Assembly (NCBI RefSeq): GCF_029227915.1
Contig: NC_079888.1
Coordinates: 19,198,001 to 19,262,000, forward strand
DNA: 64,000 bases
From: Hydractinia symbiolongicarpus
Lineage: Eukaryota; Cnidaria; Hydrozoa; Anthoathecata; Hydractiniidae
Reading direction: 5' to 3'
Below the pieces are notes generated by a model, which saw nothing but the letters and a program-made list of their open reading frames with translations, did no database searches and was not told the origin of the DNA. The position numbers and the translations under genes were made by a program. Positions 21,898-35,600 of the stretch are shown here, piece by piece (position 1 is the first letter of the stretch; each line of letters begins with the position of its first letter).

Positions 21898-24800
21898 ATG
21901 ACGAAAATTAACACTCCTCATGTCTTCTCAGAAAAAGAGAAGTTATTTATTGAAAGCGTTAAAAATGGTATGCAAAATTTTTTTATTTGTATGTTTTTAT
22001 ATAAATGTGTGAACATTATGTCTATCTATATTTATAGCCAGGGAAGCAGTATAAATACAGAAAATAATTATTGCATCAGCAACCATACATTACTTCTGGG
22101 TTTGCAAATTTTGCAGGGCTGTTTACAATTGACAATTTAGACAAAATAGATTCATCTGTCGAAATATTACCCTTAACTGTTAACTCATTTTCCCATTTTT
22201 AGGAAATTTAACTGAAGTAAAACAACTTGTTGGTGAAGTTCATGTTGATTGCTGTGAAGAGGTAAGGAAGTTTTCCTATCACACTGATGAATTCCAAAGT
22301 AATAAAATAGTCATCTGATTACAGGTAAAACAAGTGTATAGTGTATATAATTAAATCAATCCACCTCTACAATACCTATACATTGATAAAGTTTGAATAC
22401 ATACTCCTTATAGGCCACAAGGTTGATTTTGACCATACATAAGAAATTGGGTTCGTTAATAATATTGTGGTGCGCAATCTTGTTAAATTGAAATCGAACA
22501 CATCAAAAATACGAATCTAAAGCAGTACTGTATTTTGTTACTTTTGCTTTTGTAAATAAGCCATATTAGAAATTTTGCAAGCTTTAACATCAACATGAAT
22601 CATTAAAATCTGAAGTTTGTGAATAAATTTACAGGTCTGCCTGTCCTTTATTTGTGCATTTCATGCGTCTGTAGCACAGCTATAGAATTGGGCAGAGATA
22701 TTATATGAGTATAAGTATAAGAGATTTACAGAAAATTTATTCAGCTTGCAGTTATGTTCTTAATTTCACGGTGTAGTTTATTTTACACAGGATGGAATGA
22801 CTGCATTAATGCATGCCTCTTACAAAGGAAACTTTGAAGTTGTGGAATATTTGCTGTCAAATGGCGCAGATGTAAACGTTGATACTCATAAAGATCAGGT
22901 GACATTCAAAATTTAAAGCTTTTTTTTCCTAAATTGAGCTTTTTGTTTATTAAATGGATAAATTTTCAAGATTTTCTTAAAAATTGGAATTTTGGCAGTC
23001 CAAATGCTTGCTAAACCAACTTATTTTATTGCCAGAGAGTTTTTGACAAATCAAATTCTGTAAATTATTAAATGTGTCATATATAACTTTGGAATCCTTT
23101 TTTTAGTACACACCCCTCATGTTTGCTGCTTTATCAGGTATTAAGCTTTTCTTTACAGTAGGAAGAAGTATCACATTTTTGTTCTTCTTGGGTAGACTTT
23201 TATGGACCCAAAATAAGTTTTACCCGAAATAAGATTTCAAACCAAAATGAGAGTCCAAAATGGACACACACTTTGAAAATATTAATGTGAATCATCACAG
23301 TATTTTTACCAAGCAATGCAATTTGATTTTTGCGATAAAAAAGAATGTTTATCTTAGACTTTTCCTTCAACTGTTTACCAGTAGGGATAACAGAGAAGGC
23401 TATTATGAAGTTAAGCTATATGTTTATACAAATGTAAAGTGTCCTATAAAATCCTAAACATAAAGAACAAAATTACACCTAAGAATTTTTTTAAGATGAC
23501 TTTATTACCAATGCATATCAAATTACTTAATTTATTTAAAAGTTGCCTTATCCCTAAAATAGAGGTGTAGGGTGTCCCACTGTGCTCACATCTTGTTAAT
23601 GTAGTGCAATATCTTCATCATAGCTCTTCTTTTTGTGAATCTTAGGTTCAACTGACACGGTGCGCTTGCTACTTGAAGCAGGGGCCAAACCAGATGTGGT
23701 AAACAAGATTAAGAGAACTGCTGCACAACTCGGTGCTTTTGTTGGTAAGTTAATTTTTCATGAATTCAAAGTTTTTTAATAGTCTAGTATAGTCTAGTAG
23801 AACTGGTATAATTACCTCTGTACGTCTTTCATATTGTATGGCATTTTATGTGACATGAAAAAATGAACATGTTGTATGGCATAAGGATGGCATCTGTGTT
23901 AAACTTTTGTCTGGTGAAAATATTAAACATAAATAGTGAAAGTTAGTTTGTTAAGTATAGATTTTTGGTCCTGTTAAGATTGGATCATTTTAAAACGAAA
24001 TAGGTAATTCCTTTTTATTAATTTCAATCTCAAATGCAAATTTACATTGTACATCCGTTACTTTTTGCATATAATGTAACACACACTAAATATTTAAAGT
24101 AAAAATAACAAAATGGTGTTCAGCTTAAAGAACAAGTTGCGCTAATATGAAAGACCTTTAAAAGTTATCTAAGAATATTTGTCTTGAAAGTTGTGCTAAT
24201 TATGTGAAATTATATACAAATTCCTAAACAACTGTTAGTATTTTTCAATAAGCTTTTTTTCGTTATTTAGATATTTACATTTTTTCAATTTACTTATGCT
24301 GTACCAATGACAATGTTATAGAGATAAAAATACAGGCAAGGTCACATAATGAGTGGATTGTCACAATCTCACTCCCCCTTCCCGCCCCTTAATTCTAAAG
24401 TGACCATAAAAAGCTCAGTAGGAACATAGGCTTATAAATGACTTGTTTTTTCAGGACGCCACGATTGCGTTAGTGTCATCAATAATTTTGTGCAACCAGA
24501 GACGATTGACTACTACACAAAAATACATGGTTTGTTTAATTTTTTTCTTACATTTTTGTTCTGTTACTTTTCTTTTTACATGGCTAGAAGGAAAGGAAAG
24601 TTTTTATAGAAATTTAACTATTTTTATAGCAACTTAACAATTTAACAACAACTAAGTTGGCCACCCATGCCATGCAAGAAAATTGTGTAGGCAATGTTGT
24701 AAAAACACATGACCCACATTGATAACAGTGTTTCCATACTGATTTGGAACACCTGTTTATAGCAGAGAAATGTTCATAGTAAACACTTTTTTATGCATTG

Positions 24801-27800
24801 TTTGATGTCAAACTCATATAAATTAACTTCTATAGGACAGACCGCTGTACATAGCGGACCATGGTATTTGCTATGTACAGGTGTATAAGGCTGGACAGTT
24901 AGGATTTCAAAGAATATTGAAGCTAAAGCCTTTTTACTGGATCCTTATATAAATGGTATAAATTCATTCTGTAAATTTACCATTAAAGAGTATAAACCTG
25001 TTATGTAGATACGTAATAACAAAATCAAAAATAATACAAAAGGGTCAATTTCCTCATTGCTTTTAGGAGTGTAATGGACAGGCAGAACTTGTTTTTTCAA
25101 TGTTTTCTCATTTTTTCAATGTTTTCTCATTTTTTCAAGCCATTTTATGCTGTTGACATTAATTGAGAACTAACGTAAAAACTTGCACATATGTTTTTTG
25201 TAATAAAAACATTCATCATCGTCGTTGTCGTCATCATCATCATCATCATCATTATTCTGGGCTTAACGTTCGTTTTCCTTGCTTGCATGGGTTGGATGGG
25301 GTATATTAATAACCCCCCTCCCCCTGCCAATCTAGATTTTGTTAGACCTAAACTCTGCAAAAGTCTTTCTTAATTACTTCCTGCTAAATCTTTCTCTTCC
25401 TGTGGGCTTTACTTCAGGGACTATCAAGTCTCTGCGCTTTCATACCCAATTATCCTCATCCATTCTTTTTAAGTGTCCCAACAACTCAATCTTCTTATTT
25501 GGATAACATCTTAAATGCTATGGATACCTAGCATGCTTCTTAGATATATATCACAAAAACAATAAACATGGCATAGAATTTTTTAAAGTTCTTCATTTTT
25601 AGTAGTACTACTTTAGCCTTACATATGTTAAGATAAAAGCTCACAATATATAAAAAAAATTACCACAGGTTTATATTCACACTATAATAAACATTTTAAA
25701 CACAACTTGTTATCAATCATTACTTTCCTTTTGGTAGTTGTAAGGTATAAAGCATTAAATGTTAATCTTTAATGGATGGATTTTTCAGAACCCCATCTTT
25801 GTTTAAATTTGTATCCATAGAGTGATATTTAAAATCATAAACCAGCATGAAAAAAGAATTTTATTGGGTTTCGTTATTTAGTTAAGTAAAAAAAATGTTT
25901 GGAATTGGCTTTTTTGGTCATTTCTTGAACCCAATATGAGCATAATCCCGTGTATTTTTTGTCATTTAGGACTTGAAAAAGAGGCTAAATTAAAAGAGCA
26001 CCTGTCAAGCTCGCTACATCAATACGTTGTTATCCCAAATCTGAATCCAATCAAGGCAAGTGTTTAAATTTTAAGTTTGTTTCGTGTTGAAGTGTTGATG
26101 CTAGAAATTTAATGATTTACAGTTGATATAAATTGGTCAGATTTGCAGTATTTTAGCACCAGAAACCTTTTTGTGTTACTGATGCTATGTTTGGGAAAAT
26201 AAGATTCTTGCATCAGAGTACCCCCAATGTGGAAATTAAATAAAATTTATATTCTGAAACAAAAATGATCTTATGTTTGATAAATTTTTTATATTTTCAA
26301 GCAAAACGATATAATTTTCCTTTTTTTATTCTTTTTAAATTATAACAACCTTATTATTAGATCTCTATTGCTTGTTATATTTTTGCAGGCAATTCTCTTT
26401 CTGGAAAAGAACCTCGACCTTGTTGAGAATCATGACTCGATTAGCAAAGTCCTAGAAACAGAATGTCGGAAAGCATATCATAATGTTAACGAAGTGTTGT
26501 CAATGAAGGTTCACATTTTCAACCACGTGTTAACGAAATGTGCACTGTGGCACACCAATAAAGAAGGAAAGGGAGGAATCAAAGGCCTTCTAAAATTGTA
26601 AGTACCATTTCAAACAGGAGTTCTTTTTCGAACGCAGTATTTTAAAGAAATAATATCATGCTTGATGCTCATTTTAACATATTCAGCTAGGATAGCCTAT
26701 CTTAAACTATTTTTGCAGCTGCAAAGTTGTTGCAAAATTAAAAAATCAATCGTTAATAATGTGTTGATAAATTATGTATCTTTAACGCCTCTCTGGCGGT
26801 TGTTAGGGCTTGAGGCGTAAGCTGCTGCTGTCTAACCACATGGTAGAAACACGTTGTGTGAACACTATGAAAGACAGGGACAATGAGGAAAGGGTTAATT
26901 ATTTCCTGTAAAATGGTCGGATAAGAGAATAACCAAAGTACAAAGTTTTCTGGATGTTTCTAGAGTATAAACATTAGAGTTAATTATGTTCTTCTTGATA
27001 AGTAAGATAAGGTAAAACAATGCAATGATGTGATATGTAGATGCTTCCTGAAGTTGTTTAGCATTTAATAGAAAGTGGAAAAGGGATGAAAACTTACAGA
27101 AAATACAGAAGTAGAAAATAACGAAAGATGCATTATAATTATTATTATTTAATGCATTATTTTGATATAAGGTATTTTTAATGTTGATATTTATGTGTTT
27201 AATAACCCCAGCACAATTTCCTATTTAGATTTCTTTTATTCTGTTACTTTTTCTATGTAAAACTTGTTCTCTTTTTAGTATGTTAAGAGGAAGACCTGAG
27301 GATGGATTTATGATGGCTGTTGAGACGATGTTGCGAGAAGCAGTGAAATCATTTCCATATGCACAATCTAATCTATTCCAGCAAGTAGTTCGAAGTCTTT
27401 CTCCAGTCACTCCAGTAAGTTTCTATTTAATTATGCAATCGATTTACATTTCATATTACAGAGATATAACTGTAAAATATTAAATGCTATTAACAATATA
27501 TTGCCAAGCTTTTGGGTTGCTAGGCTTCGTGAGTATGTATGTATAATGTATGCTGTGTGTATAATGAGCCTAAACTAAGGCAAATTGATTGGTTCTCAAG
27601 CATAACTGAATTTATTTTTTGCTCTGATCACAAAGAAAAGAACAATCAAATGTAAAATAAATTCACTTTTTAGTAAAAGCCAGAGTGTTTTATTGCTAAA
27701 ATTGCATAAAGAAATGGTATGGAGTCTTACATAGCTGTAATTATAGAAGAAATAATGGTCTGATGGGAAAAGTTCGTAGGGTATGATAATTTCGGCACCA

Positions 27801-29444
27801 TAAAGAAGCTGTATTTATAAGTCGATATTTTCACAAACATCTTCGTTCATCAATTTTTACGATTCGTACACGGACGTTCAAATTGATAGAATATCGAAGA
27901 TGAATCAACTGGAATGGTAGATGATAGTTATTTTTACAGACGATCCCAAGATGATCGCACTGTGATGTTATCGTCCCACGTTTAAAAAAACGATTCTTTC
28001 CTGTTATAACTTAGTAACTCAGCAGTATAATTTTTCTAATTTGTGTATCAATTCGTCGCATCCAATGAGATACGAAATAGAAGGAGAATTCCATTGACTG
28101 ATGATTTTATTCTGTGTTTACACTGTCGGACAGAATAATTTTTCAGACGATTAGGTCACATCAGTATATGTAAGACTATTACAGGGACTAAACGAAGCAA
28201 GAACAGGGACTATCTGTAACGAAGTTGTCAATGACTTCATAACGAAAAATTAAAATCAAATCAAAACATTAAGGCTACTGTCCAAACGGCCAAAAATTTT
28301 ATTTCTATTCGACAACCTTAGAATTGTTTACTTCGAGTCGAAGTGCGAAACGCAACTTTATTTTGAGGGATTTCCCCATATCTGCACATGCGCATTGAAA
28401 AAATAATAATGTTTTCTCTGTCGTAGATAGTCCCGTCTTGCGTTCGTAAGGTCGTTGATGTTGCCTGGAAGTAAAGGTACTGTAATCTAATGCCACTTTT
28501 CTTTACACTAGGGGAATGAACCATCAGCAATATCTGTACTCACACAAGCCATTAATGGTATGCAGAGGTACAACACTTGATTTTTGTTTAACTAACTACC
28601 TACTACTCGACGACACTGGACGTTTTCATGAGAATATGAGTATGTTTGTATATTTAGCGCTGATTTTTCCGAATGTTGTTCATGTTGTGGTGGTCGACAT
28701 TGTACAAGTAAATGTAGTGCTTGTAAAATGGTAAGTAGTTTTGTTTTTGTTGTACTATGTTTTGAGAGAAAAAATTTGCTCAAAGGGTCTACGAAACGGC
28801 TGTTAGTTTTTTTAATTATCATATTGGGTATCTAAATATAACTGAAATTAACAGAAAATGTTACAACATATATTGGATATCCATGATTTTTTTCCATATA
28901 AGTACTCACCTTGTTTTTAACTCAAACTTTCTATTAAAATAGCGAGCTATATCCTTAAAGCTATTTTTAAAGTTTTTTTTCTCGTTGTAGCTTCCCTAGA
29001 TAATATATTTAAGGAATAAATTTCGCTTAAAAAGAACAGTTGGAGCACGTAGAAAACATGTTAAGTCTTGTTACTGACAGGATTTAGGAAAAAGAAATAA
29101 ATTAGCGGTACTTTTGCTATTTGCAGGCTCGTTATTGCAATGCATCTTGTCAGAAGCTTCACTGGTCAAACCACAAGCATTTTTGTGGAAAATTAAAAAT
29201 ACAATATCAGAACTTTCTGGAGCAGGAAAGACTACGCAAAGAAGAGGAAGAGAAGGAAAAGTTGCGCAGAGCTGAAGAACAAGAGAAAAAAGAGAAGGAA
29301 AAAGAACAAGAAGAAGATCATAGACAGGAATTGGATGTGGTTGATATTCAAGATATAAAATTAGACGATGACTCAACGCCTGACAGCAAAAACATTGACA
29401 CATCTGTTCTAAGTTCGAATGATGACTGCGCAAAACCAAGCTAG
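21898..29444 (+). CDS. ANKMY2: Ankyrin repeat and MYND domain protein 2, complete, 12 exons
   Basis: Exons: 21898-21967, 22203-22261, 22791-22898, 23107-23137, 23646-23744, 24455-24529, 25970-26055, 26389-26597, 27279-27414, 28512-28567, 28658-28730, 29127-29444. They sum to 1083 nt, 360 residues; human ANKMY2 is about 441, the difference being mostly a shorter acidic C-tail. Order of parts: N-terminal helix, three ankyrin repeats (about 43-135: DGMTALMHASYKGN, YTPLMFAALSGS, GRHDCVSVINNF), a conserved helical middle (HQYVVIPNLNPIK; LRGRPEDGF; VLTQAINGM), then a MYND zinc finger. All eight metal ligands are present: C238, C241, C250, C253, C259, C263, H271, C275. A charged Glu/Lys coiled segment follows. 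In vertebrates the protein brings adenylyl cyclases to cilia and affects Hedgehog signalling; that role here is inferred from homology. Intron 7 uses a GC donor. Confidence 0.95.
25215..25545 (-). mobile_element. LINE 3' end, copy 3, heavily decayed (ANKMY2 intron 6)
   Basis: The minus-strand sequence is related to copies 1 and 2. It includes AACCCATGCAAGCAAGGAAA, GAGGATAATTGGGTA and AGTAAAGCCCACAGGAAGAG, with several frame breaks. It ends in an ATG/CATCATCAT tract at 25218-25250, as the other copies do. Confidence 0.85.
26054..26061 (+). promoter_or_regulatory. Non-canonical GC 5' splice site, ANKMY2 intron 7
   Basis: Exon 7 ends ATC AAG and the intron begins GCAAGT. The next exon starts at 26389 after TTTTGCAG. 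Homology (NLNPIK then AILFLEKN) and reading phase both require this junction. AAG/GCAAGT is the typical context for the rare GC-AG introns. Confidence 0.85.
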
Positions 29445-30816
29445 CGTTGAGAAGCTGGCATTGTAAAAGTGTAGCATTGAATTAAGTTCGCGTGTTGTCG
29501 TGAGAATAATAGTATTGTTGTTATAAAATTGTCTCGAAGAAGAAAATCATTGTTTACTATTTTGTGTGATTGGTGTGCACGAAAGAAGATGATGCGTCAA
29601 CGTTCCAGGGAAGTTTAAAGTAAAGTTTACCAGTACCCTTCGAAATATCTTTCATATGTTATTTTAATTTTTTTACTTAAAAGCGATGGCTGAATCAAAT
29701 CTCTGTAATCTATAATGGGTGTATTTTCACGAGTAGGGAATTTCACCTATTCCTTTTCCCTGTAAGGAGCATCTATAATCTTTTCTGAACTTGCTAAAAT
29801 TTCCCCTAGAAGCATGTTTTTACCTATGTGAAAAACTTAGTGATAATTTTGGAAATCGCCAAAATTTTCACAGAATACTAAAACTTTAAATTTGAGTGTT
29901 TCACTCGTTGTACTGTATTACCAAGCATAGAAAAAAAGAAGTACACCTGCAAATAAACAACACCAGCAAATAAGCAACACCTGCAAAAATTTACTTTTCG
30001 GGAGTCCCTGTTGTTTATATCTTAGCGACGACTTAAATCCTAGACAGTTTAACAATATTTACATTCAATGTTTGCATTAATATTCGTTACCGCGACTTCT
30101 AATAATTTTATTTATAATTATGTAAATTTATGCAAATTTATTATGAATATTATATTTTGAGTTAATAATTGTTGTCATATTTAATTACTCCGTTGTCAAG
30201 TGAACATGGTTGTTGTTACATGCGCGTCTTGAAGCAAAAATCTGCTTTGATCTTCTAGGTGATCGACATTGCTTTTGGATGTGTTGTCCTTGGTTTCGGG
30301 AATCATTTTATAACTTTCGCCACGTAGATAAGTTTCTTTGACAATGTAAAGCAATTTGGAGATACTTGAGGTTGCGAAATGGTTTTAAAAAATCAAACAC
30401 AATCCTACCATTTCGAAATATTTATGCTCTCCTCCACATGTGATGTATGTAACTTTGACCTTGTGTGTGTCGTTATTCTATTAAAAACGCACTGGTCGCC
30501 AGGATTCTCGATACTTTTTAGATTTTTTATAAGACCGAGTTCTGGGATGAAGGTTAAGTGTAGCGTAAAATGTACTAAAATGGACACGAGCCTTATTTCT
30601 TTACGAAGACATGACTCAATGTCCCAACATTAATTGGATAGATTTAAAAACCATTGAGATGATGTGCCTGTAAAATTACGTTGTTGTATGTTACCATGTC
30701 TAGTTTTAAGATTGAGATTCTCATATATTTTTAATATCATTTTTAATAATGTCAATAAGTTCGACAAATTATCTGGATGACATGAAAATGGAGTAGATGA
30801 ATAAACAAACTTGTCA

Positions 30817-30882
30817 CCAGGACTTGTTAGGTTTTTTATATTTCCGTTCTAGTATAAAAGCCTAACATGTCTTGGGGACGGG
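30817..30882. repeat. Short foldback element
   Basis: Arms CCAGGACTTGTTAGGTTTTT and, inverted, CCCCAAGACATGTTAGGCTT, pair imperfectly over about 25 bp around a short loop. It resembles the CCTCGTTCCCAGGGC foldbacks in the SLC5 gene. Confidence 0.55.
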
Positions 30883-31309
30883 GTTGATGAATAAATAAAA
30901 AAGCGATTATAGCTAATAACAAAAACGTTAGGGGCCCGTAATTTTGTTTACATACTCGTCGTCTTGACACCATTTTGAAATTTGTGATAAAAATAAACAA
31001 AGTCGAGATTATTAGAGAAAGTTTATTTATTTATGCAAGCACTTAACTTAAAGTTAAAAAAACATCGTATTTTTTTATTTGTTTGTTAAACTGTGTTAAA
31101 GGAGTGGTTGTAACAAAACAGATATTTAAATTTCAATCTACAACATCATTCCTTGTCAACTAATCAGGTAAGTTTTTTATGGTTTAAAGCGTTTTGTGTC
31201 ATTGTTTAAGATCCAAATTCCTTTACAATTCACTAGGCTCTTGTTTCAGCAATCTGACGAAGAATTCTTTGTGAAAATTTGTAAAAAAATACTTTGTTGA
31301 CTGTTTTTA

Positions 31310-31650
31310 CGTCGGCTCTTTTAGCGCCGGCCCTTATTCCACCACCCCAAAAATTAGGTTATCCGCCATTAAGGGTTGCATTTAACGCCGGTTTTATTTC
31401 ACAAATGAACAAAGAGAAAAAAGCGCCCCAATTGCCATCATTTCCCAACCTCCATTTGTTCGGCAGCTGACTCCCTCTCTTAATAAACTAAGTTTTATGA
31501 ATTAGAAATAGGAAATTACAGGGGCCGTATATTAGCAAATATAAAATAACGCCGCTTTGAGTAAAAAAATCACGATTTTATTTTTGCACTTTTACTACAC
31601 TTTTACTATTACGCTGCTTTTTACAGGCGGCGTTAAAGAGGTCAACAAGG
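31310..31650. repeat. Candidate MITE with GGCGTTAAAGAG-type ends
   Basis: The left end CTCTTTTAGCGCCGGCCCTT (about 31316) and, inverted from about 31650, CCTCTTTAACGCCGCC are similar. The interior has GCCGG/GGCGTTA words and AT-rich sequence. No duplication was resolved. Confidence 0.45.
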
Positions 31651-32637
31651 TATCTTCGTGACCTTTTATACTGATGCTAAACATGAGTTATTTCCTGCCT
31701 GAAATAAATGAGTTAATTGAAAACATGGGGTACTTTAATTGGGGTTTTGTTTGGGGTAGTAACTTCATGCTACAGACCAGATAATTATGTGCTCTCCCTT
31801 GCCGCTGACCAATTTAGAAGATGGAAACCGTCCCATTAGATTCGGATAAAATGGTTTCTGTTAGGGATAATTTCATATGTAAATAACTTTAAAAAGGGCT
31901 TCCTCCATGCTTCTCTAACACAACAAGTCCTCTGGTTATAATATCCTCTTGTCAATGACCAAATAACATGAAAACGAAGTTAGCATATTTTTTTTCATTT
32001 AAAAGACTTTTCCAAGGCAACGTTTAGGGCGGGTTTCCGATCAAATAAATGTGATCGAATCAATCGAGGTCGATCAAACTATGAAGTTGTCTTTACAATG
32101 ATCAAATAACATGGAAACGAGGATATAGCTGTCCAAGAGCTTCACTACACCACATACAATGCACAGTCACACATCTAGGAACCACACCGTACGACCTTGA
32201 CTATCTTAACTTAATCAACTTCACACAGCGCCTATGAGGAGGCGTCTGGTCTGCAAATTATTATGTAAAATTTTTAATTATGGCGGAGTTACGCGTTGTA
32301 AACCGAAAGTAAAAGTAAAGTCCTCTTTTTAACAAATTGTTGCCAAGTTCCCGAAATAAATTCGCCGTGATTAAATCTGTTCGATGGGCCTCTCCAATCA
32401 GCCACGTGATTTTTAAATTCGGAAATTACCCGGAAAATGTTTTTCGCAAGAAATTCCCTAGAAACGAGGTTGCGGCAGTGAAATAAGCAAAGAAAACAAA
32501 TTTAGTTGGCGCGAAATATCAGCCTTGACGACTTTCATTTTTTTTTTCTTTTAAAAGCAAATGTTTTGTAACTTAATCGGTTTCAAATTACATAAAAACT
32601 TTGTTAATGTTTAAGTTATGTTTTTGTGTTCTTACAG

Positions 32638-32658
32638 ACGTTTGGCTGTTGATACAAG
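32638..32658 (+). promoter_or_regulatory. 3' splice site 21 nt upstream of the SLC5 start codon
   Basis: A pyrimidine-rich tract ending TGTGTTCTTACAG at 32637 is followed by a 21-nt leader and the ATG at 32659. This indicates a 5' UTR intron or a spliced-leader acceptor. Confidence 0.6.
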
Positions 32659-35600
32659 ATGGCGAGTGATACTGTAAATACAGATCCGAAAAATCTTGCT
32701 GTCTGGGATTGGATTGTTATTGGAGTGTATTTTGCAATATGTTTGGCGTTGGGAATATATGTAGGTTGTTCTAAATTGCTTTTATTATTGTTGTGAGAAT
32801 AAAAAGATGAAAATATGCTGACCTCTGGAGCGTAATGTTTTAGTAAGATTGACAATTTGGTTGAGTTTTTAATAGTCCAATGTGAGCCTAAATATTGTTG
32901 AAAATTAGGTTCTAATAAAGGAACTTCATTCGAGAATGAAAAATAAGAATAATAGTTAGGCTGTAAGGAAAAATTGTAAGGTATTGTAAAAGAAAAGGAA
33001 AAGACACGAACATGTAAGAACAAGTCAAACCAATTTCTTTTTGATGCCACGTTTTGAAAGTACCAAGTTTAGTTGGAAATGTTTTGAATGTTTTGTTATC
33101 CCTCCCTCACCTTGCATTTCATTTGTTTAAGTAGACAAGGGACGATGTTGTAGCGTTAAAAATTAAATATCTAACACAGTAAACACTGTAAAGTTTAGTT
33201 CATAGTTACGTGTCAAATTGTTACGTGCTAAAGTTCAGTAGCTTATTTTCACGACGATTCGACTTCATCTTTAAGCTTTCATTAATTTTTTTAACCTCGT
33301 TAAGAAAATGAGATTGTGAAGACTTCGTGAGTTTAAATTCACAAAATAACAACTCAGTTATCATTGTATACTTTGTCTTTCAGAAAAATTTATTTCATTT
33401 TAGTATTTCAAAAAATCACGTTGTTTTTTCTTTCTATTTTAGTCAAAGTTCGGCAAAAACAAAAATGGTACTGCGGAGGAGTATTTTTTAGCCGGTCGTT
33501 CAATGATGTGGTGGGCCGTAAGTATACTTTTTTGTCCCAAACAATTGTTTTTAACCTGAAATCTTATTCAGGTATTTTTATAAAAGTTCTACAAACTTGG
33601 GAAAGTTCATTTACCATTGTTCACAAACGAAAATTGAAATTAGGACCTTATTTGGTTTGATTTAAACCATATTAACTGTTGCTGATTTAGTATGCTTTGC
33701 TTTATTAAATTTTCGGACCTTAGCTGCCTGTTGCGTCAATTGCTTCACAATGCAGACATCTGAGAAACTATAGTAGCGCACTCTCAACGTTTATTTACCT
33801 GGACTTAATATGCACAAAATTTAAAATTTCCGGCTACCGGCTGCAGAGCTATAGCATTGTGATTCTGTCACTTTGAAGAGTATTCAGAAAACAGTCATTT
33901 GCAAAAATGTCCAGGATTATAGTTTGTGACGAAATCATACACCCTGGGCAAATATTTTATTCTATTGACATCTAGTTGTTGGCGAGATTGTTTTGAGGAA
34001 TTGCATCTCTCTTAAAGTTAGTGTCTTTTGAAAATGTCTATTCTTTGCTTACGTCATACGAGTTTTATTTTTTGTTGCTTTCGAATTACTGCAACACGTC
34101 GTTTTTCTCTAAAACAACAGGCTTGTCACGCTTAAAGGTCCTTCATTTTCCTCAATTTTAAAAAGTCTTTTCAAAAGCCATTCAACCAGGTCTAAGGGTA
34201 GATCTTTAACAACTTTCTCCTTAAATCTCTTCAATTTTAATTTTGTAACCTTTCGTATGATTTCAATTTAAAGTACAGAGAAACTGAGACGGGTCTAGCA
34301 ATAATTTGTTTTTCACGCGCAGTACCAACTTTAAAAGAAAACTTTCTCAATTTATTTAGAAAAAATATAAAAATTTCTTCAATTTTTTTTAAAAAAATAT
34401 TGCCATCTTCTCAAAAACTATTCAGAATTCCCATCAAAAGGCCTCAACATTTCCACAGTTTCAATTCTAAAAGTTTCAATTCTCATAAGCGCCAACAAAC
34501 CTTGGTTCATTAATTTAATGAAAAAGCATGCATTCGGTTTTACTTCGTTGTTTCTCTCATCCAGGTTGGAGGCAGTTTATACGCTAGCAACATGGGTTCG
34601 GAACATTTCATCGGGCTTGCCGGCTCAGGCGCGGCAGCTGGAATTGGCGTCGTAGCTTATGAATGGCACGCTAGCTGGATTTTACTTCTTCTTGGATTCT
34701 TCTTCGTTCCTGTGTATATCCGCTCCAAGATTTACACTATGCCAGAGTATCTTCGAAACAGATTTCAAAGTAAATGGATGCGGATTTACTTAACCGTTGT
34801 CTCGTTGATTAGCTATATCACCACAAAAATCGCAGTACGTATGATTTTTAATCGAGTTCAAAATATGTTAGTTAAATTTTCTTACATAAAAGATAGTTGG
34901 TATTGTGATTTTATATCTGTTTCATTTCTTTGTTTGTTTCCATGGTAGTATATTTATCCGTCATTGCATCCTCGTACCCAGGTTATGTTGCCTGATGTTG
35001 AAGCTGCTACAGTTTAATTGACGGCTAACAAGTTTCATCGCCGAGGGCTTCAAGGTCAAAAAAGCAAAAAACCCTGTAAACGAGGTTGCCGCTATGCGTT
35101 TTACAAAGGACGTCTCACTTGTTGTATATTTGTTGTTTGTGTTTGTTATTTCGTCTCGCTTATACAACTGTTATAATTATTTCCAGGTTGATATATACGC
35201 TGGTGGAATTTTTCTCAAGAAAGCCATTGGAATTAATATTTATGCATCGTCAGCAGTTCTGTTAGCTTTTACAGCAGTATACACGTTACTAGGTACTAGG
35301 TTGTTTTTTTTGTATATTTATCGTACCCTTTGCAAAAAGAATCAAGAAAAATAACAAAAAATAATAAAAGAATATATAAAATAGGGCCCATGTTCATATT
35401 AGTGTTGCCACTTTGTCATCTGAACCTTACTACTCTCAAACTCGTTCCCAGAGGCATAAGCGAAAAAGGCCCTGAAAACAAAGTTGTTCTGTCTTGTCAG
35501 ACGACTTTGATCATAGCATGCATTATCTTTTAACGACCGTGCATTTTTTAGTCATTGTATGAGCCGGATATTTCACTTAAAACATTACACAAAAAGCCAA

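Larger units (their letters stand above)
29445..32637. other. Intergenic between ANKMY2 and the SLC5 gene
   Basis: Contains the ANKMY2 3' UTR; an AATAAA lies at 29952-29957. A foldback of the CCCAGG family lies at 30817-30882 and an inverted-repeat element at about 31310-31650. I see no further gene. The direct upstream sequence of the SLC5 gene (32580-32637) ends in a strong 3' splice site. Confidence 0.5.

Noticed and set aside
25145-25373. Open frames over the CATCATCAT tract
   Set aside because: Simple-repeat translation at the 3' end of LINE copy 3.
28512-28557. Alternative ANKMY2 exon 10 end at 28557 (donor GTATGC)
   Set aside because: It breaks the phase with the MYND exon; the donor after 28567 keeps the frame.
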